Positions 56,529 through 64,000 of a stretch of 64,000 nt of DNA are shown here, one piece after another (the stretch's first letter is position 1; every line of letters begins with the position of its first letter). This DNA comes from Methanobacteriota archaeon (GTDB lineage: Archaea > Methanobacteriota > Methanobacteria > Methanobacteriales > Methanobacteriaceae). The translations under genes were made by a program, and so were the position numbers. The notes below the pieces were generated by a model. That model saw only the letters and a program-made list of their open reading frames with translations, was not told the DNA's origin and ran no database searches. The stretch lies in the NCBI GenBank assembly GCA_023440975.1, contig JAEZRD010000078.1:1-64000 (forward strand). The letters run 5' to 3'.

Positions 56529-57014
56529 ATGGATATTGTTGAAGCTGTAGCTATAATTATTCTTGTTCTTGCTATTTTGATTTTACTTTATTATATTATT
56601 GATGCTAATTCAAATGTTTTAAGTAAAGTTAAAGATTATGTTCCTGCATCTATGGATACTGGAGAACCGGAAACAATGCCTTCAGGAGCTTTTGAATCTG
56701 AAGATGAAAAAGTTTCTATGGGGGATAAGATAAAATATACCTTTAAAGACATGCCAAGTTCTTTAAATAATTCTACTGATGCTTTTTCTAGAAAGTTAGA
56801 TTCATTCTTAGATGAAAAAAGTGAAGAATTAATTGAAGATTGGTCTTTAGTTACTAAAGATGATTTATCTATTCTTGAAGAAAGATGTGATACTGCTTGT
56901 GAGAGTATTGATGATTTAGAAAAAAGATTTAATGATTATCAAACTCATACTGATGATAATATTGCTGATCTTGATAAAAGATTAAAGGATTTGGAAGGTA
57001 TTGATGAAGAGTAA
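56529..57014 (+). CDS. membrane-anchored coiled-coil protein B
   Basis: 161 residues: N-terminal membrane helix (about 3-24, IVEAVAIIILVLAILILLYYII), a polar linker, and a C-terminal acidic coiled coil (ISILEERCDTACESIDDLEKRFNDYQ ... LDKRLKDLEGIDEE) with two cysteines. GTGGGGG stands about ten bases upstream. Opposite net charge to protein A, with which it is co-transcribed, so the two could pair. Function unknown. Confidence 0.75.
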   Translation: MDIVEAVAIIILVLAILILLYYIIDANSNVLSKVKDYVPASMDTGEPETMPSGAFESEDEKVSMGDKIKYTFKDMPSSLNNSTDAFSRKLDSFLDEKSEELIEDWSLVTKDDLSILEERCDTACESIDDLEKRFNDYQTHTDDNIADLDKRLKDLEGIDEE

Positions 57015-57140
57015 TTTTTTTTAATTATTCTTATTTTTCTATTTTTTTTAGGTTTAATTTTTTTAATTTAATGTTTTTTAGCATAACATTTATATACTAT
57101 TAAGACATACTTATATATATCCAATTTTTATATCTCATTT

Positions 57141-57215
<75 letters not shown>

Positions 57216-57302
57216 TTTTTCATATACTTTTTTTAATAATTTTAATTTTTATATGTAAATTTTTTATTTAATAAATTATTTAATTAGTTTATGATAATTA
57301 AT

Positions 57303-57603
57303 AATGGAGCAAGCTGAAGACAGCTGCTGGTTTAAATTTTAAACTAAGGAAACTCCGCCCATCATTACAGAACTACAATGTTGAAAAACATATGCTGAGA
57401 AGTATGACTCTGGAGCAGAAACGACACGTCTTTTAATGAATGACTATGATGTTTAACTGATGGACATTAAAAGGAACGGTGAAACGGCCAATCTGTAGGA
57501 TGCAAGGGCAAAAAATGCTGATGACAACTGTATGAGGCAAGGTAGTCCGCTAAGATGAATGCTGTATAAAACAGAAGGTGGGTTATTCTCGGCAGGCTCC
57601 ATT
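57303..57603 (+). ncRNA. rnpB: RNase P RNA
   Basis: Catalytic RNA of tRNA 5' processing, about 300 bases. P1 is AATGGAGC (57303-57310) with GCTCCATT (57596-57603). The universally conserved parts are readable: AGGAAACTCCGCCC (about 57347-57360) and, at the 3' side, ACAGAAGGTGGGTTATTC (about 57571-57588). Archaeal form. It lies about 90 bases behind the initiator tRNA on the same strand and could be co-transcribed with it. Confidence 0.93.
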
Positions 57604-57948
57604 ATTTGTTATAAAAAATATTTTTTATTTATTTTCATTATTTTTCTGATTTTTGAGTTGATTTTTGTTTCTTTTTAATTAAAGATAGATGTAATTTATA
57701 TGAGTTGATTCTAATTTATTCCTATTTTTTAATGTTAATTAATCAATAATATTAAAGCTTAGTTTTATTTTTTCATACACTCTTTCGCTCATGTACATGG
57801 AATGTTAATAACTTAATAAAAATTAAATTTTTAAATTATTAATATAAAAAACATGGAAAATATTAGTAAAAATAAATAAATTTATAAAAAATTAGTAATA
57901 ATAAAAATAGTTTTTTTTTTAAAAAAAAATAGTAGAAAAAAATGCTAT
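57604..57948. other. non-coding stretch between rnpB and dnaJ
   Basis: About 345 AT-rich bases at the convergent ends of rnpB and dnaJ. I see T runs and A runs that could end transcription in both directions (a T10-A9 inverted stretch around 57910-57929), and no gene. Confidence 0.5.
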
Positions 57949-59112
57949 TTATGAATTGTTAATAGCATCTTTTACTTTATCAAAAATTCCTTTTTTATAA
58001 GTTTTGATTTCTTCACCACTTATATCTGCGAATTCTTTAAGTAGATCTTTTTGAGCTTCATTAAGTTTTTGAGGAATAACTACTGTTGCTGTAACATATA
58101 AATTACCTTTCATGTCGCGATTCATAACGGGCATACCTTGTTCACGAACTCTAAATACAGTACCACTTTGAGTTCCTGCAGGTATTTTTAAGTTAATTTC
58201 CCCATCAATAGTTGGAACATCTACATTTGCACCAAGAGTTGCTTCAACAATACTTATTTGTTTTTCGTAGTAAAGGTTTGATCCGTCTCTTTCAAATTTT
58301 TTGTGATGTTTAACACGTATTTGAACATAAAGGTCTCCGTATCCACCACCAACATCTCCTGCGTTACCTTCACCAGATACTCTTAAACGATTTCCAGTTT
58401 CAACACCAGCAGGTATTTTAATGCTAATGGTTTTACTTTCTTTAACAGTTCCTTTTCCATGACATTCATGGCAAGGTTCTTCAATTATTTTTCCTGTTCC
58501 ATTACATTCTCTACATGGTCTTATATTGACCATTTGTCCAAGTATTGTTCTGTTTACTTGTTTTACTTGTCCTGTTCCTCCACAGGTTTCACAAGTTTTT
58601 GTATTAGTACCAGGTTCTGCTTTTTCACCATTACATTTAGGACAGGTAACATCATGTCTGATTGTAACTTCTTTTTCTATTCCTGTTGAAGCTTCTTCTA
58701 GACTAATACTTACATCGGTATAAATGTCAGATCCTCTACGTGGACCTTGTCTTTCAGATCTTGGTCTTCCACTACCGAAACCGAACATATCAAAGATATC
58801 TTCTACATTAAATCCTCCTGCACCACCAAAACCTTGGAAAATATCATCAAAGTTAGCGTTTCTGAATATATCTTCTTGTGAGAATCCATCCATTCCGGCA
58901 TGTCCGAATCTATCGTATCTTTGTCTTTTATCATCATCTGATAAAACAGCATAAGCTTCGCTTATCTCTTTAAATTTTTCAGTTGCTTCTTCATCATCAC
59001 TTACATCTGGATGGTATTTCATTGCTAATTTACGATAAGCCTTTTTAATTTCTTTGTCTGTAGCTCCTTTGTCTACTCCAAGAACATCATAATAATCTCG
59101 CTTTTCTGCCAT
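57949..59112 (-). CDS. dnaJ: chaperone DnaJ (Hsp40)
   Basis: Co-chaperone that stimulates DnaK. 387 residues from ATG 59112 ([18 protein letters not shown]), which has AGGTGAAGAA directly upstream; the frame stays open to 59175 but without a start signal. J domain with HPD (KYHPDVSDD), a Gly/Phe-rich stretch ([20 protein letters not shown]), four zinc repeats ([32 protein letters not shown]), and the substrate-binding C-terminal domains. Follows dnaK after a 233-base gap with two inverted repeats. Confidence 0.97.
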   Translation of the reverse strand: MAEKRDYYDVLGVDKGATDKEIKKAYRKLAMKYHPDVSDDEEATEKFKEISEAYAVLSDDDKRQRYDRFGHAGMDGFSQEDIFRNANFDDIFQGFGGAGGFNVEDIFDMFGFGSGRPRSERQGPRRGSDIYTDVSISLEEASTGIEKEVTIRHDVTCPKCNGEKAEPGTNTKTCETCGGTGQVKQVNRTILGQMVNIRPCRECNGTGKIIEEPCHECHGKGTVKESKTISIKIPAGVETGNRLRVSGEGNAGDVGGGYGDLYVQIRVKHHKKFERDGSNLYYEKQISIVEATLGANVDVPTIDGEINLKIPAGTQSGTVFRVREQGMPVMNRDMKGNLYVTATVVIPQKLNEAQKDLLKEFADISGEEIKTYKKGIFDKVKDAINNS

Positions 59113-59137
59113 TTCTTCACCTTTTTCTATAAAATAC

Positions 59138-59174
59138 TGAACTATGATATTTTTTTTAAAAAATTGATAGTTCA
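59138..59174 (-). repeat. inverted repeat in the dnaJ leader
   Basis: TGAACTAT (59138-59145) and ATAGTTCA (59167-59174) flank an A/T-only core. It sits just before the dnaJ ribosome binding site and could be an operator or an RNA hairpin. Confidence 0.4.
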
Positions 59175-59286
59175 AAATTAGAATTTTAATTTTAAAAAAA
59201 TAATATTATTAAAATTAATTTTTGTTATTATAATATTATTATTAGATTAGTATTTAAAATTATTTTTTTCTAATTTTTTAGATTAG

Positions 59287-59314
59287 AAGTTAAGTTGTTT
59301 TGTTAACTTAACTT
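59287..59314 (-). repeat. inverted repeat between dnaK and dnaJ
   Basis: AAGTTAAGTT (59287-59296) and AACTTAACTT (59305-59314) form ten-base arms with an eight-base spacer, 32 bases past the dnaK stop. As RNA it would be a stable hairpin; no run of T follows directly, so processing or attenuation fits as well as termination. Confidence 0.5.
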
Positions 59315-59345
59315 AAAATCTATTTATTGGTTTATTTTGGTGTAT

Positions 59346-61244
59346 TTATTCTTTTTTATCTTTTACTTCATAGTCAGCATCTATGGTGTCATCATCTTTT
59401 TTGTTTGATTCAGCATCTGCTCCAGGTTGATCATTTTGTTGTGCTTCTTGTTGAGCTTGTTGTGCTGCTGCAGCTTCTTGATAAATTTTAGTACCAATTT
59501 CTTGAACTTTGTTGGTTAATTCGTCAGTCTTTTCTTTAATAGCTGTTATGTCATCTCCATTGATTAATTCTCTTAATTCTGAGACTAATTTTTCTATATC
59601 TGATTTTTCATCTTCAGAGACTTTATCCTTTAGTTCATCTAATGTTTTTTCAGATGTGTAAATCATGGAATCAGCATTATTTCTGACTTCAATTTCTTCT
59701 TGTTTCTTTTTATCTTCATCTGCATGCATTTCTGCTTCTTTAACCTTTTTATCGATTTCATCTTCAGATAATTTGTTTGGAGCGGTGATAGTAATTGCTT
59801 GTTCTTTTCCAGTTCCCATATCTTTTGCAGTTACATTTAATATACCATTTGCATCGATATCGAATGTAACTTCAATTTGAGGCATTCCTCTTGGTGCTGG
59901 TGGAATTCCGATTAATTGGAATCTTCCTAATGTAGTATTATCTGTAGCCATTGGTCTTTCACCTTGTAATACATGAATATCTACACTTGTTTGATTATCT
60001 GCAGCAGTTGAAAATACTTGGCTCTTTTTAGTTGGAATGGTTGTGTTTCTGTCAATAAGTTTGGTACTTACTGCACCTAAAGTTTCAATTCCTAAGGATA
60101 ATGGAGTTACATCTAAGAGTACTAAATCTTTAATTTCTCCAGCTAATACTCCTCCTTGGATTGCTGCTCCCATAGCTACACATTCCATAGGATCAATTCC
60201 TCTTTCTACTGGTTTACCAATATATTTTTCAACATATTTTTGAACTACAGGCATTCTGGTTGGTCCTCCTACAAGGATGATTTTATTAATGTCTGATTTG
60301 TTCATTTTTGCATCGTTTAATGCTTGTTCCATTGGGTTTCCACATTTTTTAACGATTCCATCTACTAATTCTTCAAGTTTAGCTCTAGATAATGTGTTGA
60401 TTAAGTTTTGTGGTTTACCTTCTGAGTTTACACAGATGAATGGTAAGTTTATATCAGTTGTTAAGGTTGTGGATAATTCGATTTTTGCTTTTTCAGCTGC
60501 TTCTCTTAATCTTTGTACAGCTTGATCATCGTCCATGAGGTCAATACCACTGGATTTTTTGAATTCGTCTGCTAAGTATTTCATTATAGCATTATCCATA
60601 TCGGTACCACCAAGTTGTGTATCTCCACTTGTGGATTTTACTTCAAATACTCCGCCACCGAATTCCATAATGGTTACGTCTAAGGTACCTCCACCTAAAT
60701 CGAATACCATAATGTTTATATCATCGTCAGATTGTTTATCAATACCATATGCTAAACTTGCTGCTGTTGGTTCGTTTACGAGTCTTACTACATCAAGTCC
60801 TGCAATTGTACCTGCGTCTTTTGTTGCAGTTCTTTGGTTATCATCAAAGTATGCTGGAACAGTAATTACTGCTTTTTCTACTGGTTCTCCTAAGAAACTT
60901 TCTGCGTCTTTTTTGATTTTTTGTAAAATCATTGCTGAAATTTCTTGTGGGGTGTATTCTTTTCCGTTTGCTTTTACTTTTTTGTTTGTACCCATACTTC
61001 TTTTAATTGCACTTATTGTGTTTTCTGGGTTTGTTACTGCTTGTCTTCTTGCTGGTTCTCCAACTAATGTTTGTCCATCTTCTGTGAATGCAACATAACT
61101 TGGGAATGCTTTTCCGTATTGTGTTGCTCCTTCTGCAGATGGGATTATGGTTGGTTTTCCACCTACAAGTACGGATGCTGCTGAGTTACTGGTACCTAAA
61201 TCAATACCTATAATTTTTTCTTTTTTTGTATTATCTTCAGACAT
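59346..61244 (-). CDS. dnaK: chaperone DnaK (Hsp70)
   Basis: ATP-driven folding chaperone, 632 residues. [15 protein letters not shown] phosphate loop, [46 protein letters not shown] and the substrate domain with [15 protein letters not shown]; the end is Gln/Ala-rich with acidic [15 protein letters not shown]. Bacterial-type, as in other methanogens, where it is considered acquired. AAGGTGAA precedes the ATG. Second gene of grpE-dnaK-dnaJ. Confidence 0.98.
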   Translation of the reverse strand: MSEDNTKKEKIIGIDLGTSNSAASVLVGGKPTIIPSAEGATQYGKAFPSYVAFTEDGQTLVGEPARRQAVTNPENTISAIKRSMGTNKKVKANGKEYTPQEISAMILQKIKKDAESFLGEPVEKAVITVPAYFDDNQRTATKDAGTIAGLDVVRLVNEPTAASLAYGIDKQSDDDINIMVFDLGGGTLDVTIMEFGGGVFEVKSTSGDTQLGGTDMDNAIMKYLADEFKKSSGIDLMDDDQAVQRLREAAEKAKIELSTTLTTDINLPFICVNSEGKPQNLINTLSRAKLEELVDGIVKKCGNPMEQALNDAKMNKSDINKIILVGGPTRMPVVQKYVEKYIGKPVERGIDPMECVAMGAAIQGGVLAGEIKDLVLLDVTPLSLGIETLGAVSTKLIDRNTTIPTKKSQVFSTAADNQTSVDIHVLQGERPMATDNTTLGRFQLIGIPPAPRGMPQIEVTFDIDANGILNVTAKDMGTGKEQAITITAPNKLSEDEIDKKVKEAEMHADEDKKKQEEIEVRNNADSMIYTSEKTLDELKDKVSEDEKSDIEKLVSELRELINGDDITAIKEKTDELTNKVQEIGTKIYQEAAAAQQAQQEAQQNDQPGADAESNKKDDDTIDADYEVKDKKE

Positions 61245-61332
61245 ATTTGTTCACCTTTATTTTTTTTGTAATGATTTTTTTGTAAATAATAAATATAATT
61301 TTTTTTTTTATTTTGGCTAAAATTTTTAAGAT

Positions 61333-61938
61333 CTATTTTTTGCAGACATTTACTTTTGAGTATTTGATTACTTTATCTTTAAGGGTGTAACCTTTCATTA
61401 GTTCATCAATTATCTCTCCATTCTCGTAATCATCGTTTTTTGTAGCCATTAAGGCTTCATGTTTGTAAGGATCGAATTTTTCTCCTTTTGCAGGGATTAC
61501 TTTTAGTCCTTCGTTTTCTAAAACTTTAGTCATTTTTTTGTATATTAATTTCATACCTTCCATTAAGTCTTCTTCAGTTTTAGAATTTTCTATTGCTCTT
61601 TCTAAATCTTCATAACTATCTAAAAGGTTTGTAATTAATTGTTCATTAGCATATTTTACTAATTCTGACTTTTGTTTTTCGGAAAATTTTTTGAAATTTT
61701 CGAAATCAGCTTGTTGTCTTAAGTATGATGATTTACAATCAGCTAATTCCTCTTCTTTCTTTTTAAGGTCTTCTTTAATTTTAGCTAATTCGTCTTTTTC
61801 TTCGGACTCTTGTTCTAATGTGTCTTTTTCTTCTTTTTTAGAGTCTTTTTTAGACTTTTTTTGGTTTTTTTCTTGATTCTTTTTTAAATCTATTTTTGTT
61901 GATTTTTTAGAATCTTTTGATTTTTTTTCATTAGCCAT
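61333..61938 (-). CDS. grpE: nucleotide exchange factor GrpE
   Basis: 201 residues. A long Lys/Glu/Ser-rich N-terminal region (about 1-60), a coiled coil, and the GrpE C-terminal part ([37 protein letters not shown] ... [22 protein letters not shown]). Releases ADP from DnaK. AAAGGTGAA precedes the ATG. First gene of the chaperone operon, whose leader appears to be more than 200 bases. Confidence 0.95.
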   Translation of the reverse strand: MANEKKSKDSKKSTKIDLKKNQEKNQKKSKKDSKKEEKDTLEQESEEKDELAKIKEDLKKKEEELADCKSSYLRQQADFENFKKFSEKQKSELVKYANEQLITNLLDSYEDLERAIENSKTEEDLMEGMKLIYKKMTKVLENEGLKVIPAKGEKFDPYKHEALMATKNDDYENGEIIDELMKGYTLKDKVIKYSKVNVCKK

Positions 61939-62263
61939 TTATTCACCTTTATAAAATAATTAAAGAGGGAGAAAGTGCTTTGAAACTCTAATATCTTTTT
62001 CTCTTATTTTTGTAAATAAGTTCTTTTTGTTTGTTTAAATGAGATATTAAAATTTTTTTGGGATATTGTTTGTTTTTTAGGAGGTTGACTTATTGTTGGG
62101 ACGATTTATTTAATCTTCTTTGAGAAAAAATATTAAAGTAACAAAAAGTAATCTTTCTCTATTACTATTATACTTACAAAAAGTTATATAAAGGTTTCGG
62201 TTTTTCACATCTTTTAATAACAAAAAGTTATATAAAGGATAATTTACTTAATATATAATTACT
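61939..62263. other. divergent regulatory region between grpE and the ArsR-fold regulator
   Basis: About 325 bases without a gene. The part near grpE shows no clear TATA box on the minus strand; the strongest promoter-like sequences are the duplicated elements at 62176-62238, close to the regulator. This suggests a long untranslated leader for grpE or a promoter I cannot see. Confidence 0.55.
62176..62238. promoter_or_regulatory. duplicated 19-base element with TATA core
   Basis: ACAAAAAGTTATATAAAGG occurs identically at 62176-62194 and 62220-62238, start-to-start 44 bases (about four DNA turns). A partial third copy, AACAAAAAGTAATCTTT, begins at about 62140. Each full copy holds TTATATAAAGG, a TATA-like box readable in either direction (CCTTTATATAA on the minus strand). 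They could be paired promoters or regulator sites for the two divergent genes. Confidence 0.65.
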
Positions 62264-62845
62264 ATGACAAACGATTCACAAAATTCACAAAATGAAAACA
62301 ACAATAGAAATCTTGATAATATAGATGTAGAAGATATTCTTGATGTAATGGGATGTAAAACTCGAAGAGACATAATCAATTTACTTAGAGAAGAACCAAG
62401 ATTCGTTAGTGAAATTTCCAAAGAATTAGACATAGGACAAAAAGCAATAATAGAACACTTAAGAGCTATGGAAGACATTGGAATCTTAAACTCTTCATAT
62501 AAGAAAGTTGTTAGAGGTCGTCCACGAAAGTATTATGACATGCCAAATGATGTAGTTGTAAACATACAAATTACACCTGTCACAATACAAATTAATAATC
62601 CCGACGAAATGTTAAACCATAAACAATTACCTTCTGGTGATGAATGGTCTAAACTTTTAGAATTAGAAAAAAGAATAGATCAAGGACATTGGGAAGCAGT
62701 TGAAGAATTAAAAAGTCTCATACGGTTATATGATAATTTAAAAAGTAGAGCAGAATACATATTAGAAAGAACTGCTGATGAACAAGATAATCGTAAAGAT
62801 ATCATAGAACCTCATATGACTTATTACTTCACAGAAAAATATTAA
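62264..62845 (+). CDS. ArsR-fold winged-helix regulator, possible heat-shock regulator
   Basis: 193 residues: a polar Asn-rich N-terminus (about 1-22), a winged helix (VMGCKTRRDIINLLREEPRFVSEISKELDIGQKAIIEHLRAMEDIGIL, then VRGRPRKYYDM as the wing), and a C-terminal helical part (KSLIRLYDNLKSRAEYILE). It is divergent from grpE-dnaK-dnaJ with duplicated elements between, a layout that suggests control of the chaperone operon and of itself. Only position supports that role. The TATA-containing repeat at 62220-62238 ends about 25 bases before the ATG, so the message may be leaderless. Confidence 0.85.
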   Translation: MTNDSQNSQNENNNRNLDNIDVEDILDVMGCKTRRDIINLLREEPRFVSEISKELDIGQKAIIEHLRAMEDIGILNSSYKKVVRGRPRKYYDMPNDVVVNIQITPVTIQINNPDEMLNHKQLPSGDEWSKLLELEKRIDQGHWEAVEELKSLIRLYDNLKSRAEYILERTADEQDNRKDIIEPHMTYYFTEKY

Positions 62846-62868
62846 AAATTTTTAAATAATTATTTTTT

Positions 62869-64000
62869 TTATTTTTTATAAGCTGCAATAATTGCTTGGC
62901 CTAAAGAAACAGAACCATCCCCTGCACAGGAATTCTTATGTTGAACAAATTTATAACCAGCATCTTCAACATACTTTTTAGTAGCTAATGTTATAGCTTC
63001 ATTATAAAAAGTTCCACCTGTAGCACCAATATACTCAACACCTTTTTGTTCGGCAGCTAAAATGGATAATTTAGATAAACCTTCACTAATTGCATCTTGT
63101 CCAGCAAATGCTATCTCTTTTTTACTAAAACCCTCACTAATTAAATCCATAACTTCTTTTAAAATATTACTAGTGTCTAAAACATTTCTATTATCAACTT
63201 TCTTAATATTAGTTGAAATTTTAAGCTCACCTTTAGCACCTACAGCTGCAGATTCTAATTTCATACAAGCTTCTCCTTCATAATTTCTTTCACCACAAAT
63301 ATTTAAAGCAGTAGAAATGGAATCTAATACTCTTCCTGTACTAGAAGTAATTCCAACATTTAAATTAGCATCTAATTGTTTAAAAATATTGGTAATCTCC
63401 ATTTTTCCATGAGGGAAATAATCAACATAATCTTTATTTAATATATCTATTAATTCATCACGAGTATAATATCCTGATGCATCTAAAATACTTGTTAACA
63501 TACGTACAGGATATTTTGCACACAAATCTCCACCGGGCATTTTTTGAGGCATAAGAGATCCTAATCTTTCAAAACTTTCAATGTCTGTATAAAGGATTTC
63601 TCCACCCCAAGCAGTACCATCACTACCATAACCAACACCATCAGATCCAATTATAATCATTTCATCAATATCATTATCATTCATTAATGCAACACCATGA
63701 GCATGGTGATGTTGAACAGGTACAAGATCGGCATTATATTTTTCAGCTAATTCATTAGCTAATTTAGTTGTGAAAAATTGAGGATGCATATCACAAGCGA
63801 TTATATCAAATTCTTCAGTTTTGGTAATGTTCATCATATTTTTTATAGCATCTTGTAAGAAAAGATAAGTTTTATATTTATTTGTATTTCCAATATGTTG
63901 AGAAACATATGCTAAATTATTCTTCAATATAGTAAAAGTAACATCTAATTCAGGACCTAGGGCTAAAACATTTTTATTTTCAACTTTACCTTTTAAATCA
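62869..64000 (-). CDS. hypF: carbamoyltransferase HypF, C-terminal part (5' end outside window)
   Basis: Makes the carbamoyl group that becomes the cyanide ligands of NiFe hydrogenase. About 377 residues are visible; the frame stays open to the window edge (LALGPELDVTFTILKN, then LAYVSQHIGNTNKYKT). It carries the Kae1-like domain: VQHHHAHGVALMND (metal histidines), GSDGVGYGSDGTAWGGEIL, GITSSTGRVLDSISTAL and GATGGTFYNEAI. The acylphosphatase, zinc-finger and YrdC domains would lie beyond 64000. Works with frhD in maturation of the hydrogenase at 51-55 kb. Confidence 0.95.
   Translation of the reverse strand, partial: DLKGKVENKNVLALGPELDVTFTILKNNLAYVSQHIGNTNKYKTYLFLQDAIKNMMNITKTEEFDIIACDMHPQFFTTKLANELAEKYNADLVPVQHHHAHGVALMNDNDIDEMIIIGSDGVGYGSDGTAWGGEILYTDIESFERLGSLMPQKMPGGDLCAKYPVRMLTSILDASGYYTRDELIDILNKDYVDYFPHGKMEITNIFKQLDANLNVGITSSTGRVLDSISTALNICGERNYEGEACMKLESAAVGAKGELKISTNIKKVDNRNVLDTSNILKEVMDLISEGFSKKEIAFAGQDAISEGLSKLSILAAEQKGVEYIGATGGTFYNEAITLATKKYVEDAGYKFVQHKNSCAGDGSVSLGQAIIAAYKK

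Noticed and set aside
60535..61098. 187-residue open frame on the plus strand
   Set aside because: It is wholly antisense to dnaK; the composition is that of a reverse reading of a conserved gene and it has no start signal.

Overview
The window is a strongly AT-rich piece of a methanogenic archaeon of the order Methanobacteriales, most like Methanosphaera or Methanobrevibacter. This rests on: a MtrA-family protein, the F420-reducing hydrogenase set frhADGB, methanogenesis marker 12, two Mur ligases of the kind linked to pseudomurein, UPF0284 and UPF0305 methanogen families, Hef, Kae1-Bud32, archaeal LeuRS/ArgRS, and an archaeal RNase P RNA. Many genes start with TTG or GTG behind an AGGTG-type ribosome binding site. 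The assignment to genus is inference.

Layout. 1-5 kb: end of a mtrA-like gene, a cupin, ilvD, signal peptidase and argS. 5-10 kb (minus): B12/radical-SAM protein, universal stress protein, argF, purD. 10-17 kb: ilvBN, a beta carbonic anhydrase, ilvC, methanogenesis marker 12, then uppP and ilvE on the minus strand; with ilvD this is most of the valine/isoleucine pathway. 17.3-21 kb: tRNA-Val, a membrane-tethered restriction-fold protein, surE, a 48-residue protein, an LSm-like protein and archaeal cobT. 21-25 kb: the archaeal information cluster kae1-bud32, XTPase, rpsO, recJ/GAN. 25-33 kb: large subunit of phosphomevalonate dehydratase, a zinc-ribbon protein, two overlapping Mur ligases, hef, trmI. 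33.7-39 kb: leuS, nadE, a Get3/ArsA ATPase. 

38.7-47 kb is the accessory-looking part. An HxlR regulator heads a cbiE-UPF0305 operon and is divergent from a frameshifted pyridoxamine-oxidase-like gene, with a perfect palindrome between them. Next come a zinc-type macrodomain and a class M sirtuin (SirTM), overlapping and apparently co-transcribed: a probable reversible protein ADP-ribosylation module without its usual lipoyl-carrier partners. Then a two-gene phosphoesterase operon, one protein fusing a holin-like membrane part to an alkaline-phosphatase-type domain, and an endonuclease Q homologue. 

47-50.6 kb: a CadA/ZntA-type metal pump with its CadC-like ArsR repressor, whose operator sits on the start codon of an apparently leaderless transcript; tRNA-Arg; a Ser/Gly-repeat surface protein. 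51-55 kb: frhADGB and methionine aminopeptidase. 56-57.6 kb: two anchored coiled-coil proteins, initiator tRNA-Met, RNase P RNA. 58-62.8 kb: dnaJ, dnaK, grpE and a divergent ArsR-fold regulator with duplicated TATA-containing repeats between. The window ends inside hypF, needed for NiFe hydrogenase maturation. No transposase, integrase, prophage or CRISPR array was seen.
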